Notes under the pieces: model-generated
Told to the model about the DNA's origin: nothing
The model's input: only the letters and a program-made list of their open reading frames with translations
Database searches by the model: none
Shown: positions 8,304 to 16,128 of the stretch, in pieces
Numbering within the stretch: the stretch's first letter is position 1
Layout of the letters: every line of letters starts with the position of its first letter
Source: Ruminococcus sp. YRD2003
GTDB taxonomy: Bacteria > Bacillota > Clostridia > Oscillospirales > Ruminococcaceae
Length of the DNA stretch: 64,000 nucleotides
Reading direction: 5' to 3'
Assembly (NCBI GenBank): GCA_900109435.1
Contig: FNZT01000005.1
Coordinates: 186,544 to 250,543, forward strand
Made by a program: the position numbers and the translations under genes

Positions 8304-10931
8304 ATGGCACACAAGTATTGCTACCTTTTCTCAGAAGGTAATGCTAACATGAGAGAGCTTCTCGGCGGTAAGGGCGCTAACCTCGCTGAGATGACAAACA
8401 TCGGTCTCCCCGTTCCCCAGGGCTTCACGATCACTACTGAGGCTTGCACACAGTACTACGAGGACGGCGGTATCTCTGACGAGATCATGGCAGAGATAAA
8501 CGAGTACATCGTTAAGATGGAAGGTATCACAGGCAAGAAGTTCGGCGATAAGGAGAATCCGCTCCTCGTTTCCGTTCGTTCAGGCGCTCGCGCTTCCATG
8601 CCCGGTATGATGGACACTATCCTCAACCTCGGTCTCAACGAGACTGTTGTAAATACAATCGCTGAAAAGTCCAACAACCCCAGATGGGCTTGGGACTGCT
8701 ACAGAAGATTCATCCAGATGTACTCCGACGTCGTTATGGAAGTCGGCAAGAAGTACTTCGAGGAACTCATCGACGAGATGAAGGCTAAGAAGGGCGTTAC
8801 TCAGGACGTTGAGCTCAATGCTGACGACCTCAAGGAGCTCGCAGGACAGTTCAAGGCTGAGTACAAGGCTAAGATCGGTACAGACTTCCCCGACGATCCC
8901 AAGGAGCAGCTCATCGGCGCTATCAAGGCTGTTTTCCGTTCATGGGACAACCCCCGTGCTAACGTATACAGACGTGACAACGATATCCCGTTCTCTTGGG
9001 GTACTGCTGTAAACGTTCAGTCTATGGCTTTCGGTAACATGGGCGACGATTGCGGTACAGGCGTTGCGTTCACTCGTGACCCCGCTACAGGCGAGAAGAA
9101 GCTCATGGGCGAGTTCCTTACAAACGCTCAGGGCGAGGACGTTGTTGCAGGCGTTCGTACTCCTATGCCTATCCAGCAGATGGCTGAGACTTTCCCTGAG
9201 GCTTTCGCTCAGTTCAAGGAAGTTTGCCAGACTCTCGAAAATCACTACCACGATATGCAGGATATGGAGTTCACTGTTGAGAACAAGAAGCTCTATATGC
9301 TCCAGACAAGAAACGGTAAGAGAACTGCTCAGGCTGCTCTCAAGATCGCTTGCGACCTCGTTGATGAGGGCATGAAGACTGAGGCTGAGGCTGTTGCAAT
9401 GATCGACCCCAGAAACCTCGATACTCTTCTCCACCCCCAGTTCGATACCAAGGCTCTCAAGGCTGCTACTCCTATCGGCAAGGGTCTCGGCGCTTCACCC
9501 GGTGCTGCTTGCGGTAAGGTAGTATTCACTGCTGATGACGCTGTTGAGTGGGCTGCTAAGGGCGAGAAGGTAGTTCTCGTTCGTCTCGAGACTTCTCCCG
9601 AGGATATCACAGGTATGAAGGCTGCTCAGGGTATCCTGACCGTTCGCGGCGGTATGACTTCTCACGCTGCTGTTGTTGCCCGTGGTATGGGTGAGTGCTG
9701 CGTTTCCGGATGCGGCGACATCAAGATGGATGAGGCTAACAAGAAGTTCGAGCTCGGCGGCAAGACCTTCAAGGAAGGCGACGCTATCTCTATCGACGGT
9801 ACTACAGGTAATATCTATGATGGTATCATCCCCACTGTTGACGCTCAGATCGCAGGTGAGTTCGGTCGCATCATGGCTTGGGCTGACAAGTACAGAACTC
9901 TCAAGGTAAGAACAAACGCTGATACTCCTGCTGACGCTAAGAAGGCTCGTGAGCTCGGCGCTGAGGGCATCGGTCTCTGCCGTACAGAGCATATGTTCTT
10001 CGAGGCTGACAGAATCGCTGCTTTCCGTGAGATGATCTGCTCAGATACAGTTGAAGGAAGAGAAGCTGCTCTCGCTAAGATCGAGCCTATGCAGCAGGGC
10101 GATTTCGAGGCTCTCTATGAGGCTCTCGAGGGCAACCCTGTTACAATCAGATTCCTGGATCCTCCTCTCCACGAGTTCGTTCCTACAGAGGAAGCTGACA
10201 TCGAGGCTCTCGCTAAGGCACAGGGCAAGTCAGTTCAGGACATCAAGAACATCATCGCTTCTCTCCACGAGTTCAACCCCATGATGGGTCACAGAGGATG
10301 CCGTCTTGCTGTAACATATCCTGAGATCGCTAAGATGCAGACAAAGGCTGTTATCAAGGCTGCTATCAACGTTAAGAAGAATCACCCCGACTGGAACGTT
10401 AAGCCCGAGATCATGATCCCGCTCGTTGGCGACGTTAAGGAACTCAAGTACGTTAAGAAGGTCGTTGTTGAGACTGCTGACGCTGTTATCGCTGAGGCTG
10501 GCGCTGACCTCCAGTATGAGGTTGGTACTATGATCGAGATCCCGAGAGCTGCTCTTACTGCTGACGAGATCGCTAAGAACGCTGACTTCTTCTGCTTCGG
10601 TACTAACGACCTCACTCAGATGACTTACGGCTTCTCTCGTGACGACGCCGGCAAGTTCCTCGGCGCTTACTACGATAAGAAGATCTTCGAGAACGATCCC
10701 TTCGCTAAGCTCGATCAGGCCGGCGTAGGCAAGCTCATGGAAATGGCTATCAAGCTCGGTAAGCCTGCGAATCCCAAGCTCCACTGCGGTATCTGTGGCG
10801 AGCACGGCGGCGATCCTACTTCTGTTGAGTTCTGCCACAAGATCGGTCTTGACTACGTTTCTTGCTCACCTTTCCGCGTTCCGATCGCTCGTCTGGCTGC
10901 TGCTCAGGCTGCAATCAACGAAAAGAAGTAA
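8304..10931 (+). CDS. ppdK: Pyruvate, phosphate dikinase
   Basis: Catalyses the reversible interconversion of pyruvate, ATP and phosphate with PEP, AMP and PPi. In anaerobic Firmicutes it is used for glycolysis or gluconeogenesis. The product is 875 residues, matching the family. The N-terminal nucleotide-binding part starts KYCYLFSEGNANMRELLGGK. The swivelling phosphohistidine domain has GGMTSHAAVVARGMG with the catalytic His at 454. The C-terminal PEP/pyruvate barrel has CGICGEHGGDP with the acid-base Cys at 831. These positions are close to those of the Clostridium symbiosum enzyme. The ATG at 8304 follows GGAGG. The open frame reaches back to 8049, but that extension crosses the promoter and lacks homology. 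Codon choice is strongly biased (GCT, AAG, CTC), which implies very high expression. A terminator follows at 11072. Confidence 0.97.
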   Translation: MAHKYCYLFSEGNANMRELLGGKGANLAEMTNIGLPVPQGFTITTEACTQYYEDGGISDEIMAEINEYIVKMEGITGKKFGDKENPLLVSVRSGARASMPGMMDTILNLGLNETVVNTIAEKSNNPRWAWDCYRRFIQMYSDVVMEVGKKYFEELIDEMKAKKGVTQDVELNADDLKELAGQFKAEYKAKIGTDFPDDPKEQLIGAIKAVFRSWDNPRANVYRRDNDIPFSWGTAVNVQSMAFGNMGDDCGTGVAFTRDPATGEKKLMGEFLTNAQGEDVVAGVRTPMPIQQMAETFPEAFAQFKEVCQTLENHYHDMQDMEFTVENKKLYMLQTRNGKRTAQAALKIACDLVDEGMKTEAEAVAMIDPRNLDTLLHPQFDTKALKAATPIGKGLGASPGAACGKVVFTADDAVEWAAKGEKVVLVRLETSPEDITGMKAAQGILTVRGGMTSHAAVVARGMGECCVSGCGDIKMDEANKKFELGGKTFKEGDAISIDGTTGNIYDGIIPTVDAQIAGEFGRIMAWADKYRTLKVRTNADTPADAKKARELGAEGIGLCRTEHMFFEADRIAAFREMICSDTVEGREAALAKIEPMQQGDFEALYEALEGNPVTIRFLDPPLHEFVPTEEADIEALAKAQGKSVQDIKNIIASLHEFNPMMGHRGCRLAVTYPEIAKMQTKAVIKAAINVKKNHPDWNVKPEIMIPLVGDVKELKYVKKVVVETADAVIAEAGADLQYEVGTMIEIPRAALTADEIAKNADFFCFGTNDLTQMTYGFSRDDAGKFLGAYYDKKIFENDPFAKLDQAGVGKLMEMAIKLGKPANPKLHCGICGEHGGDPTSVEFCHKIGLDYVSCSPFRVPIARLAAAQAAINEKK

Positions 10932-11071
10932 TTCACGACTATATCAAAATCGGCGATTTTACGCTGAATCTGGACGATGCTAAAGAATACCTTTACGCAA
11001 AGTCTACGAAGCGTAGGATACTAAGCTGGCGTGATATTCACGTTAATGTGTTTATCTGAATAAACAAATAG

Positions 11072-11105
11072 AGCTCTCACAGTTTCGGCTGTGAGAGCTT
11101 TTTTA
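11072..11105 (+). terminator. Intrinsic terminator of ppdK
   Basis: Perfect AGCTCTCACAG/CTGTGAGAGCT stem with a TTTCGG loop, then T6. It also abuts the stop of the converging gene at 11106. The 140 bp between the ppdK stop and this hairpin hold nothing I recognise. Confidence 0.9.
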
Positions 11106-11915
11106 TTATAGTATTTCTTCTCCGCTGTGCAAAGCAATGAGCTTATCTACCATTATCTCTTTCATCAGTTCAAATGCAGGGATACCCGTGCAATGACCGC
11201 TGTAAAAAACGGTATCGAGCTGCGAAAGCTCCTCTGCTGTCTGAATGATGACCGCTTTTTCTTTTTCGGTATGCTTGCCGTCCTTCTTCATCATGTGAAA
11301 GCCGGTAACAACATAGTCGGGAGCGTTTCCGAATATCTCCCTGTACTTATCGAGGATATTGAGTACACCGTTATGCGAACAGCCAGAAAGCAGCCAGCGT
11401 TTGCCGTTCTGTGTAACGACAAGGCATTGTTCATGTGCGAAATCATCGGGGACTTGTATGCCGTTTTCCATACGGGACAGCTTTCTGTTTCCCTGTGGAT
11501 AGCACCGTCTGCCTGTAATACCGCTGAACAGGAACAGCTCGTCATCAAGTTCCATATCGCCGTCTATGAGCTGAATATTCGGCAGTTTGAGTATATCCGT
11601 ATCAATGCCGATGTAGCGATCGCCATTGAAGTGGGGCTCGGCAGCCGACTTCTGCATGATTATCTGTGCGGTATGGTTTATCTGCGAGAATGGCAGAATA
11701 CCTCCCGAGTGGTCGTAGTGACCATGGCTGAGTATCACAGTATCAACAGCAGACAGGTCAATGCCGAGAACTTCGGCGTTCTTCACGATTGCGTCCGTCT
11801 GTCCCGTGTCAAGCAGGAGTTTATGTTTTTCTGTTTCGATATAGATGCTGAGTCCATGCTCTGCGATACAGTTTTCAGTACCGCAGGTATTCTCTACAAG
11901 GGTTACAATTCTCAT
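11106..11915 (-). CDS. MBL-fold metallohydrolase
   Basis: A 269-residue protein with the metallo-beta-lactamase metal motif LSHGHYDHSGG near residues 63-73, an Asp-containing LLLDTGQTD strand before it, and later metal ligands in SGCSHNGVLN and FYSGHCTG. The architecture fits the clostridial subgroup annotated as dihydropterin-methanopterin-like (RFAP synthase-like) hydrolases; the actual substrate is unknown. It is cytoplasmic, with no signal peptide. Its ATG overlaps the stop of the upstream DUF134-NifX-like gene (TGATG at 11913-11917), so the two are translationally coupled and probably functionally linked in metal or iron-sulfur metabolism. Confidence 0.85.
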   Translation of the reverse strand: MRIVTLVENTCGTENCIAEHGLSIYIETEKHKLLLDTGQTDAIVKNAEVLGIDLSAVDTVILSHGHYDHSGGILPFSQINHTAQIIMQKSAAEPHFNGDRYIGIDTDILKLPNIQLIDGDMELDDELFLFSGITGRRCYPQGNRKLSRMENGIQVPDDFAHEQCLVVTQNGKRWLLSGCSHNGVLNILDKYREIFGNAPDYVVTGFHMMKKDGKHTEKEKAVIIQTAEELSQLDTVFYSGHCTGIPAFELMKEIMVDKLIALHSGEEIL

Positions 11916-12643
11916 CAGTGATTACCGCAGCTATGACTGCCGCAGCCATGATCTCCGCAGGAATGACCTTCGCCGTGTTCATGGTGATGATCGCAGGTAG
12001 GGTTCTCGTTCTGAACAAGTGTCTGTGCCAGGAAAGCGCGTACCGCTTCGTCAGCACTTCCCATATTACCGCCGTAAAGAGCAATGCCTGCCTCCTGCAT
12101 AGCCATCTGTGCGCCTCCGCCGATACCTCCGCAGATAAGAACGTCAGCCTGTGCGTTTTTCAAGAACCCTGCAAGAGCGCCATGTCCTGCACCCATTGTT
12201 CCGACTACCTGCTCGTTTATTATCTTGCCGTCGGCAACATCGTACAGCTTGAACTGCTCTGTTCTGCCGAAGTGCTGAAAGATCTGTCCGTTTTCATAAG
12301 TTACTGCAATTCTCATAATTGTGCTTCCTTTCTGAGTTATCTCCTCTGAGATAGTGTTGTCAAGAGTATAATTTCCGCCTGAAATTACGATGCGTCTGCC
12401 CTCGACCAAAGCCTGAGCAAGTTTTTTTCTTGCGATGTCATATATCGCTGTGACGGTCGTTCTCGCCACGTTCATCTCCTGAGCACACTGTTCCTGCGTC
12501 TTTGACTGATAATCTATCAGACGTATCGTTTCAAACTCATCAAGCGACATAACGACCGTATCGTTTGCTGTATCCTGATCGGGCGCAAAGCTCCAGTAAT
12601 CGGGATAACAGCAGATACGGCGTGATTTTTGTGGTCTTGGCAT
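11915..12643 (-). CDS. DUF134 regulator fused to NifX/NifB-type cofactor-binding domain
   Basis: Residues 1 to about 95 are a DUF134 DNA-binding domain (MPRPQKSRRICCYP, LDEFETIRLIDY, then an HTH region). From residue 110 (IMRIAVTYENGQIFQHFGRT) it is a dinitrogenase iron-molybdenum cofactor-binding fold of the NifX/NafY type. The last 30 residues are a His/Cys-rich tail that looks metal-binding (HHHEHGEGHSCGDHGCGSH). DUF134 and NifX-like proteins are often separate neighbours in clostridia. Here they are one frame, but an AAAGGAAG ribosome-binding site precedes an internal ATG at 12316, so the second domain may also be made alone. Two palindromes around its promoter suggest autoregulation. A metal or Fe-S sensor role is inferred. 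Confidence 0.82.
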   Translation of the reverse strand: MPRPQKSRRICCYPDYWSFAPDQDTANDTVVMSLDEFETIRLIDYQSKTQEQCAQEMNVARTTVTAIYDIARKKLAQALVEGRRIVISGGNYTLDNTISEEITQKGSTIMRIAVTYENGQIFQHFGRTEQFKLYDVADGKIINEQVVGTMGAGHGALAGFLKNAQADVLICGGIGGGAQMAMQEAGIALYGGNMGSADEAVRAFLAQTLVQNENPTCDHHHEHGEGHSCGDHGCGSHSCGNH

Positions 12644-12659
12644 AACAGCATCTCCTTTC

Positions 12660-12700
12660 TGACTTATGTCGATTATAACATATTTATTGACTTATGTCAA
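12660..12700 (-). promoter_or_regulatory. DUF134-gene promoter with two palindromic operator candidates
   Basis: On the minus strand TTGACA (12695-12700), a 17-bp spacer and TATAAT (12672-12677) form a consensus promoter. TGACATAAGTCA-type palindromes occur twice: TTGACATAAGTCAA at 12687-12700 overlaps the -35, and a second copy at about 12660-12670 lies just past the -10. Their centres are about 28 bp apart. The pair brackets the promoter, as repressor operators often do. Confidence 0.7.
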
Positions 12701-12724
12701 GTATATTCTTGGCATTTTCGGATA

Positions 12725-12753
12725 TTGACTGATATTACTTCATTTGGTATAAT
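12725..12753 (+). promoter_or_regulatory. Promoter of the chromate-transporter pair
   Basis: TTGACT (12725-12730), 17-bp spacer, TATAAT (12748-12753). It is divergent from the DUF134 promoter and about 20 bp before the GTG start of the first transporter gene. Confidence 0.75.
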
Positions 12754-12772
12754 TTTCTGTAGGAGTGATATT

Positions 12773-13336
12773 GTGAATAAGAATCTTGAATTGTTCCTGA
12801 CCTTTATGAAGATCGGGACTTTTACTTTCGGTGGCGGTTATGCAATGATCCCGCTGATCCAGAAGGAAGTATGCGAAAACAAAAAATGGCTGAATGAAAA
12901 AGAAATATCTGATATTGTTGCAATTTCAGAGTCAACACCAGGGCCTATCGCTATCAATGCCGCAACGTTTGTAGGATATAAGACATCGGGATTTCTCGGA
13001 GCGTGTATGGCTACGCTGGGAGTTGTTCTGCCGTCTTTCCTTATAATTTCGCTTATCTCCATGATATTGACGCAGTTTCAAAGCATCAGAGCAGTCCGTT
13101 ATGCTTTTATGGGTATCCGTGCAGCCGTACTTGCACTGATACTGAAGGCACTGTGGATGATGTTTAATCAGGTGAAGAAGAAAAAGAAACCTTTTTCCTA
13201 TGCGATCATGGGACTTTCTCTTGTACTGACTGCTTTTCTGAAAATTGATGCCGTCTTTGTCATTATCGGCTGCGGCTTGTTTGGTTTGATTTGGTCGCTT
13301 TTGAACAGGAAGGAGCAAAGCAATGGTACTGATTAA
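12773..13336 (+). CDS. Chromate transporter (CHR) family, first half-size subunit
   Basis: A hydrophobic protein of 187 residues. The CHR signature FMKIGTFTFGGGYAMIPLIQ lies at the N-terminus, followed by a conserved ESTPGPIAINAATFVGY stretch and several membrane helices. Short CHR proteins are encoded as pairs, and the two halves together equal one long ChrA. The GTG start follows TAGGAG. The open frame extends upstream to 12629, but that would run across the promoter. The gene overlaps the second half-size gene by 14 bp. CHR proteins are classically chromate exporters; in anaerobes without chromate exposure the natural substrate is uncertain. Confidence 0.88.
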   Translation: MNKNLELFLTFMKIGTFTFGGGYAMIPLIQKEVCENKKWLNEKEISDIVAISESTPGPIAINAATFVGYKTSGFLGACMATLGVVLPSFLIISLISMILTQFQSIRAVRYAFMGIRAAVLALILKALWMMFNQVKKKKKPFSYAIMGLSLVLTAFLKIDAVFVIIGCGLFGLIWSLLNRKEQSNGTD

Positions 13337-13889
13337 ACTGTTTCTTGCCTTTCTGAAAATAGGTGCGTTCACATTCGGCGGCGGATATGCAATGATCGCT
13401 ATGATACAGGCGGAAGCAGAACGTCACGGCTGGCTGACGCAGGAGGAGCTTGTGGATTTCGTTGCTCTTAGCGAAAGCACGCCCGGCCCCCTTGCAGTCA
13501 ATATGGCGACCTTTGTAGGTATCAGAACAGGCGGCGTTTTAGGGGCGATAATAGCTACCCTCGGTATAGTTTTGCCGTCCTTTATCATCATACTTATCAT
13601 CGCAAAGTGCTTTGAAAAATACAAGAAAAGCAAAGCGGTGGGCGGTATCATGTCGGGATTAAAGCCTGCGGTGGTAGGAATGATAGGTGCAGCCTTTATA
13701 TCTGTTGCAAGAACGGTATTCTTCCCGGCAGGTTTGAGCGTATCTGTTTTTTCTTCTGCGAGCTTCTGGGTATTTCTCGGATTATTTGCCGTTACTGCCG
13801 TGCTTGCGTTCAAAAAGGTACACCCGATCAATGTCATTCTGCTGTCTGCGGTGATAGGGGTAGGTGCAGGATATGGACTGGGATTATAA
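13323..13889 (+). CDS. Chromate transporter (CHR) family, second half-size subunit
   Basis: A 188-residue paralogue of the preceding gene. It has the same signature (FLKIGAFTFGGGYAMIAMIQ) and ESTPGPLAVNMATFVGI, then three or four more hydrophobic helices. It begins inside the end of the first gene with AAGGAG nine bases before its ATG, so the two subunits are translationally coupled and probably form a heterodimer with opposite membrane topology. The ArsR-family gene that follows has its own promoter. Confidence 0.88.
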   Translation: MVLIKLFLAFLKIGAFTFGGGYAMIAMIQAEAERHGWLTQEELVDFVALSESTPGPLAVNMATFVGIRTGGVLGAIIATLGIVLPSFIIILIIAKCFEKYKKSKAVGGIMSGLKPAVVGMIGAAFISVARTVFFPAGLSVSVFSSASFWVFLGLFAVTAVLAFKKVHPINVILLSAVIGVGAGYGLGL

Positions 13890-13908
13890 TAGAATTTAGA
13901 AAAACATA

Positions 13909-13946
13909 TTGACATTTTTCTATGCGTATGATATAATATAGAAAAT
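13909..13946 (+). promoter_or_regulatory. Promoter and candidate ArsR operator
   Basis: TTGACA (13909-13914), 17 bp, TATAAT (13932-13937) is a consensus promoter. TTTTCTAT at 13916-13923 and ATAGAAAA near 13938-13945 are inverted repeats on either side of the -10, a typical layout for an ArsR repressor controlling its own gene. Confidence 0.7.
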
Positions 13947-13966
13947 CTTCAATGTGAGGTGAGAAC

Positions 13967-14275
13967 GTGGAGTTATCAAACAAGCAGATCACCGTAATAT
14001 TCAAAGCCCTGTGCGATGAAAACAGAGTGCAGATATTCAGGCTTCTGCAAAACGGCGAGAAATGTGCCTGTCATCTTCTTGAGGATATGAATCTGAGTCA
14101 GCCCACGCTTTCCCACCATATGAAGGTACTCTGCGACAGCGGTCTTGTGATCGGCAGAAAAGAGGGCAAGTGGATGCACTACTCTATTTCGCAGGAAGGT
14201 GCTAAGATCGCTATGGACTGCCTGAAAGAGATCACGGCAGTGAATAAAAACGAATGTAATTGCTGTAACAAGTAA
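13967..14275 (+). CDS. ArsR/SmtB-family transcriptional repressor
   Basis: A 102-residue winged-helix protein beginning at a GTG. It has the ArsR-type metal motif GEKCACHLL in the recognition-helix region near residues 30-38 (compare ELCVCDL in ArsR) and the HTH sequence SQPTLSHHMKVL. The C-terminus ends in NECNCCNK, which could add thiol ligands. It is expected to leave DNA on binding arsenite or another soft metal. The inverted repeat around its -10 element is the likely operator. It is followed by a small hairpin and a C_GCAxxG_C_C protein gene, which may be co-regulated. Confidence 0.9.
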   Translation: MELSNKQITVIFKALCDENRVQIFRLLQNGEKCACHLLEDMNLSQPTLSHHMKVLCDSGLVIGRKEGKWMHYSISQEGAKIAMDCLKEITAVNKNECNCCNK

Positions 14276-14297
14276 GCCGTATGGTTATACGGCTTTA
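14274..14297 (+). terminator. Weak terminator-like hairpin after arsR-type gene
   Basis: AAGCCGTAT/ATACGGCTT with a GGTT loop, but only a short T-run follows. It may allow read-through into the next gene. Confidence 0.5.
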
Positions 14298-14349
14298 AAC
14301 AGCGGGAACAAATCGATACATCTAAATATAACAATCGGAGGAGAAGGAA

Positions 14350-14793
14350 ATGGATAATATTACTAAAGCAGTACAGTATTATGAGAATGGCTATATGTGT
14401 TCGCAGGCGGTTTTTGCGGCGTTTGCGGAGGAGTTCGGCATTACAGAAAAGCAGGCACTTCAGATAGGTGCTTGTTTCGGCGGCGGTATGAACAAGGGCG
14501 AGGTCTGCGGAGCTTGTACGGGAGCTCTCATGGTTCTCGGAATGAAGTACGGACAGTTCGACCTCAATGACACAGCGAGCCGTGCCAAAGGCGGTGCTAT
14601 GGCAGTTAAGTTCCTTGACGAATTCGAGAAGCGCAAGGGCTCGTATGTCTGCTGTGACATTCTTGGCTGTGACCTCAGAACAGACGAAGGCAGGTCCTTC
14701 GCAAGGTCAAAGGGTCTGTTCAGAACGCTCTGTCCCGAAATGGTAAGGACGGCGGCGGAAATTCTGACAGAATTGCTCGGAGATGAGAGCTGA
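14350..14793 (+). CDS. C_GCAxxG_C_C family protein
   Basis: A 147-residue soluble protein with the family's spaced cysteines: MCSQAVF near residue 17, IGACFGGGMNKGEVCGACTGAL near 38-59 read in two blocks, and late cysteines in YVCCDILGCDL and LCPEMV. Proteins of this family are thought to hold a redox or metal-binding cysteine set, but no biochemical function is established. A GGAGGAGAAGGA ribosome-binding site precedes the ATG. The position after an ArsR repressor and near a NifX-like protein and CHR transporters suggests a metal or redox role (inference). Confidence 0.82.
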   Translation: MDNITKAVQYYENGYMCSQAVFAAFAEEFGITEKQALQIGACFGGGMNKGEVCGACTGALMVLGMKYGQFDLNDTASRAKGGAMAVKFLDEFEKRKGSYVCCDILGCDLRTDEGRSFARSKGLFRTLCPEMVRTAAEILTELLGDES

Positions 14794-14805
14794 GCGTGCT
14801 GAAAT

Positions 14806-15074
14806 CCATACAGGACGAAATATTCGGCATGAAATGACTGAACAGGCTTATCGGCTCTTTGATGAACGCCTGCGTTCTTGGCAGGCGCACCGACAACAGA
14901 TACCGTGACTATCCCGCAGGTTCAATGGAGATCGGATAGAGCTTTGAGGAATGCGCCCGCAGGGAGGTACTTGAAGAAACAGAACTTATCTGTGGGCAGC
15001 TCGAAGACATACCGCCTCTGAAAATAAAAAAGCGGATATTTGAAAAGGTGAAAGAGTACATAATGCGGCGGTAA
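14806..15074 (+). pseudogene. Degenerate Nudix hydrolase
   Basis: One frame retains the core of a Nudix box, ECARREVLEETEL at about 14950-14990, preceded by GSMEIG, then an in-frame TAG where the family has Gly-Glu, then SFEECA. Upstream sequence that should complete the fold is scattered over other frames with stops. The tail KKRIFEKVKEYIMRR ends at a TAA at 15074. A separate 13-codon remnant MLKSIQDEIFGMK starts the region. I read this as a decayed gene rather than a sequencing problem, because more than one disruption is present. Confidence 0.6.
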
Positions 15075-15201
15075 AAATGAGTTTGCGCCCTCCGAACGAA
15101 GTTCGGGGCAATAACCGCCGTCAGGCAGTCATTGCAGACACATGGATCATCATGCAAAGGCTTTCAAAGCTGTGAACGGAGTGCAGATCAAGGCGCTGCT
15201 T

Positions 15202-15954
15202 TCATTTTCCGTTCAACGCGCGGCTGAGGCTGTCAGGTACTCCGCGCGGACCTCTTACAGCAAATATACCGTACTCCGTTTTCAGGCGTTCAAATGTAAA
15301 ATCGTCCGCCCGATATCGTTTTTGCAGCTGTATCTTCATCAGCTTCTTTATGGTCAGACCTTCCGTTTGAAAGTCGAAGGGGATATCGGTCCCGATGACC
15401 TTGCACTTGTAGAGTATCGCCGATATCGGTGAACCCACATACAGAAAAACGGTGTCGTTCTTCTTTATTCCGCTGCCCTGTTTCCATGTGATAATGTCGT
15501 TGTTGTCAAAGGCACTGATGACGTCATAGTATTTCGGGTTTGAGGGGATGAGCCACTCCTTAGGCGGACGCATTTCCTGCCTTTTTTTGGCTGAGGCAGT
15601 CGTACTGAAGCTCGTGTCGATGAGAGACATGATATTTTCAAGCGGGAAAGTCCCGTCGAGCACGACAGACAGCCAGTTTCCGCGGCTGATGTGATATCCG
15701 CGGTAGCAGCCTTCCTGCCGAAGCAGAAGGTCGCGAAGGAGGAGGTCGTTGACCTTGATGTTCAGTATTTCCACCCTGCCGCTTTTGCTGCGGTCGATCT
15801 TATCGTATGGGATATCCATTATCAGCGCGAACCATTTTTTATTGTCGCCGTGGCGGAATACCGCATAATTCGGGAACTTTGCCCAGAGATATTCGGGCTC
15901 GGCGTTATACTTTGACTTGATATAGTCTGTTGTTTCATTGCGGAGCGACTGCAT
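15202..15954 (-). CDS. MmcQ/YjbR-like domain fused to an EVE (PUA-like) domain
   Basis: A 250-residue protein. Residues 1 to about 115 match the MmcQ/YjbR family (YLWAKFPNYAVFRHGDNKKWFALIMDIP, read in two blocks, then GNWLSVVLDG). Residues from about 130 (PPKEWLIPSNPKYYDV, then IITWKQGSGIKKNDTVFLYV) match the EVE domain, a PUA-like fold that binds modified bases or nucleotides. The combination suggests nucleic-acid surveillance, but the substrate is unknown. GAGGTAAGAAA precedes the ATG. It stands alone, with no restriction or methylation gene beside it. Note that its C-terminus ends only about 130 bp from a decayed Nudix gene. Confidence 0.8.
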   Translation of the reverse strand: MQSLRNETTDYIKSKYNAEPEYLWAKFPNYAVFRHGDNKKWFALIMDIPYDKIDRSKSGRVEILNIKVNDLLLRDLLLRQEGCYRGYHISRGNWLSVVLDGTFPLENIMSLIDTSFSTTASAKKRQEMRPPKEWLIPSNPKYYDVISAFDNNDIITWKQGSGIKKNDTVFLYVGSPISAILYKCKVIGTDIPFDFQTEGLTIKKLMKIQLQKRYRADDFTFERLKTEYGIFAVRGPRGVPDSLSRALNGK

Positions 15955-16075
15955 TTTCTTACCTCATTTCTGCGTTTTATATGCTCATTATACCGCATTT
16001 CGTCCGACGAGTCAAATGCAGTATATTCCGACGCTGTGAGGACTTTCACGCGCTGCCGAAAAAAACATTTTATAT

Positions 16076-16128
16076 TTAAGGAATACCGCACAAAGCCGTC
16101 AGATGGGCTTTGTGCGGTATTGCTTTAA
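16076..16128. repeat. TTAA inverted-repeat element, copy A
   Basis: Left arm TTAAGGAATACCGCACAAAGC and right arm GCTTTGTGCGGTATTGCTTTAA, each about 21 nt, separated by a few bases. The element overlaps the end of the histidine kinase gene and supplies its last codons and stop. The hairpin can also act as a terminator. Confidence 0.8.

Noticed and set aside
12629-12772. A longer N-terminus for the first CHR transporter
   Set aside because: It would run through both divergent promoters; the GTG at 12773 with TAGGAG fits the family start.
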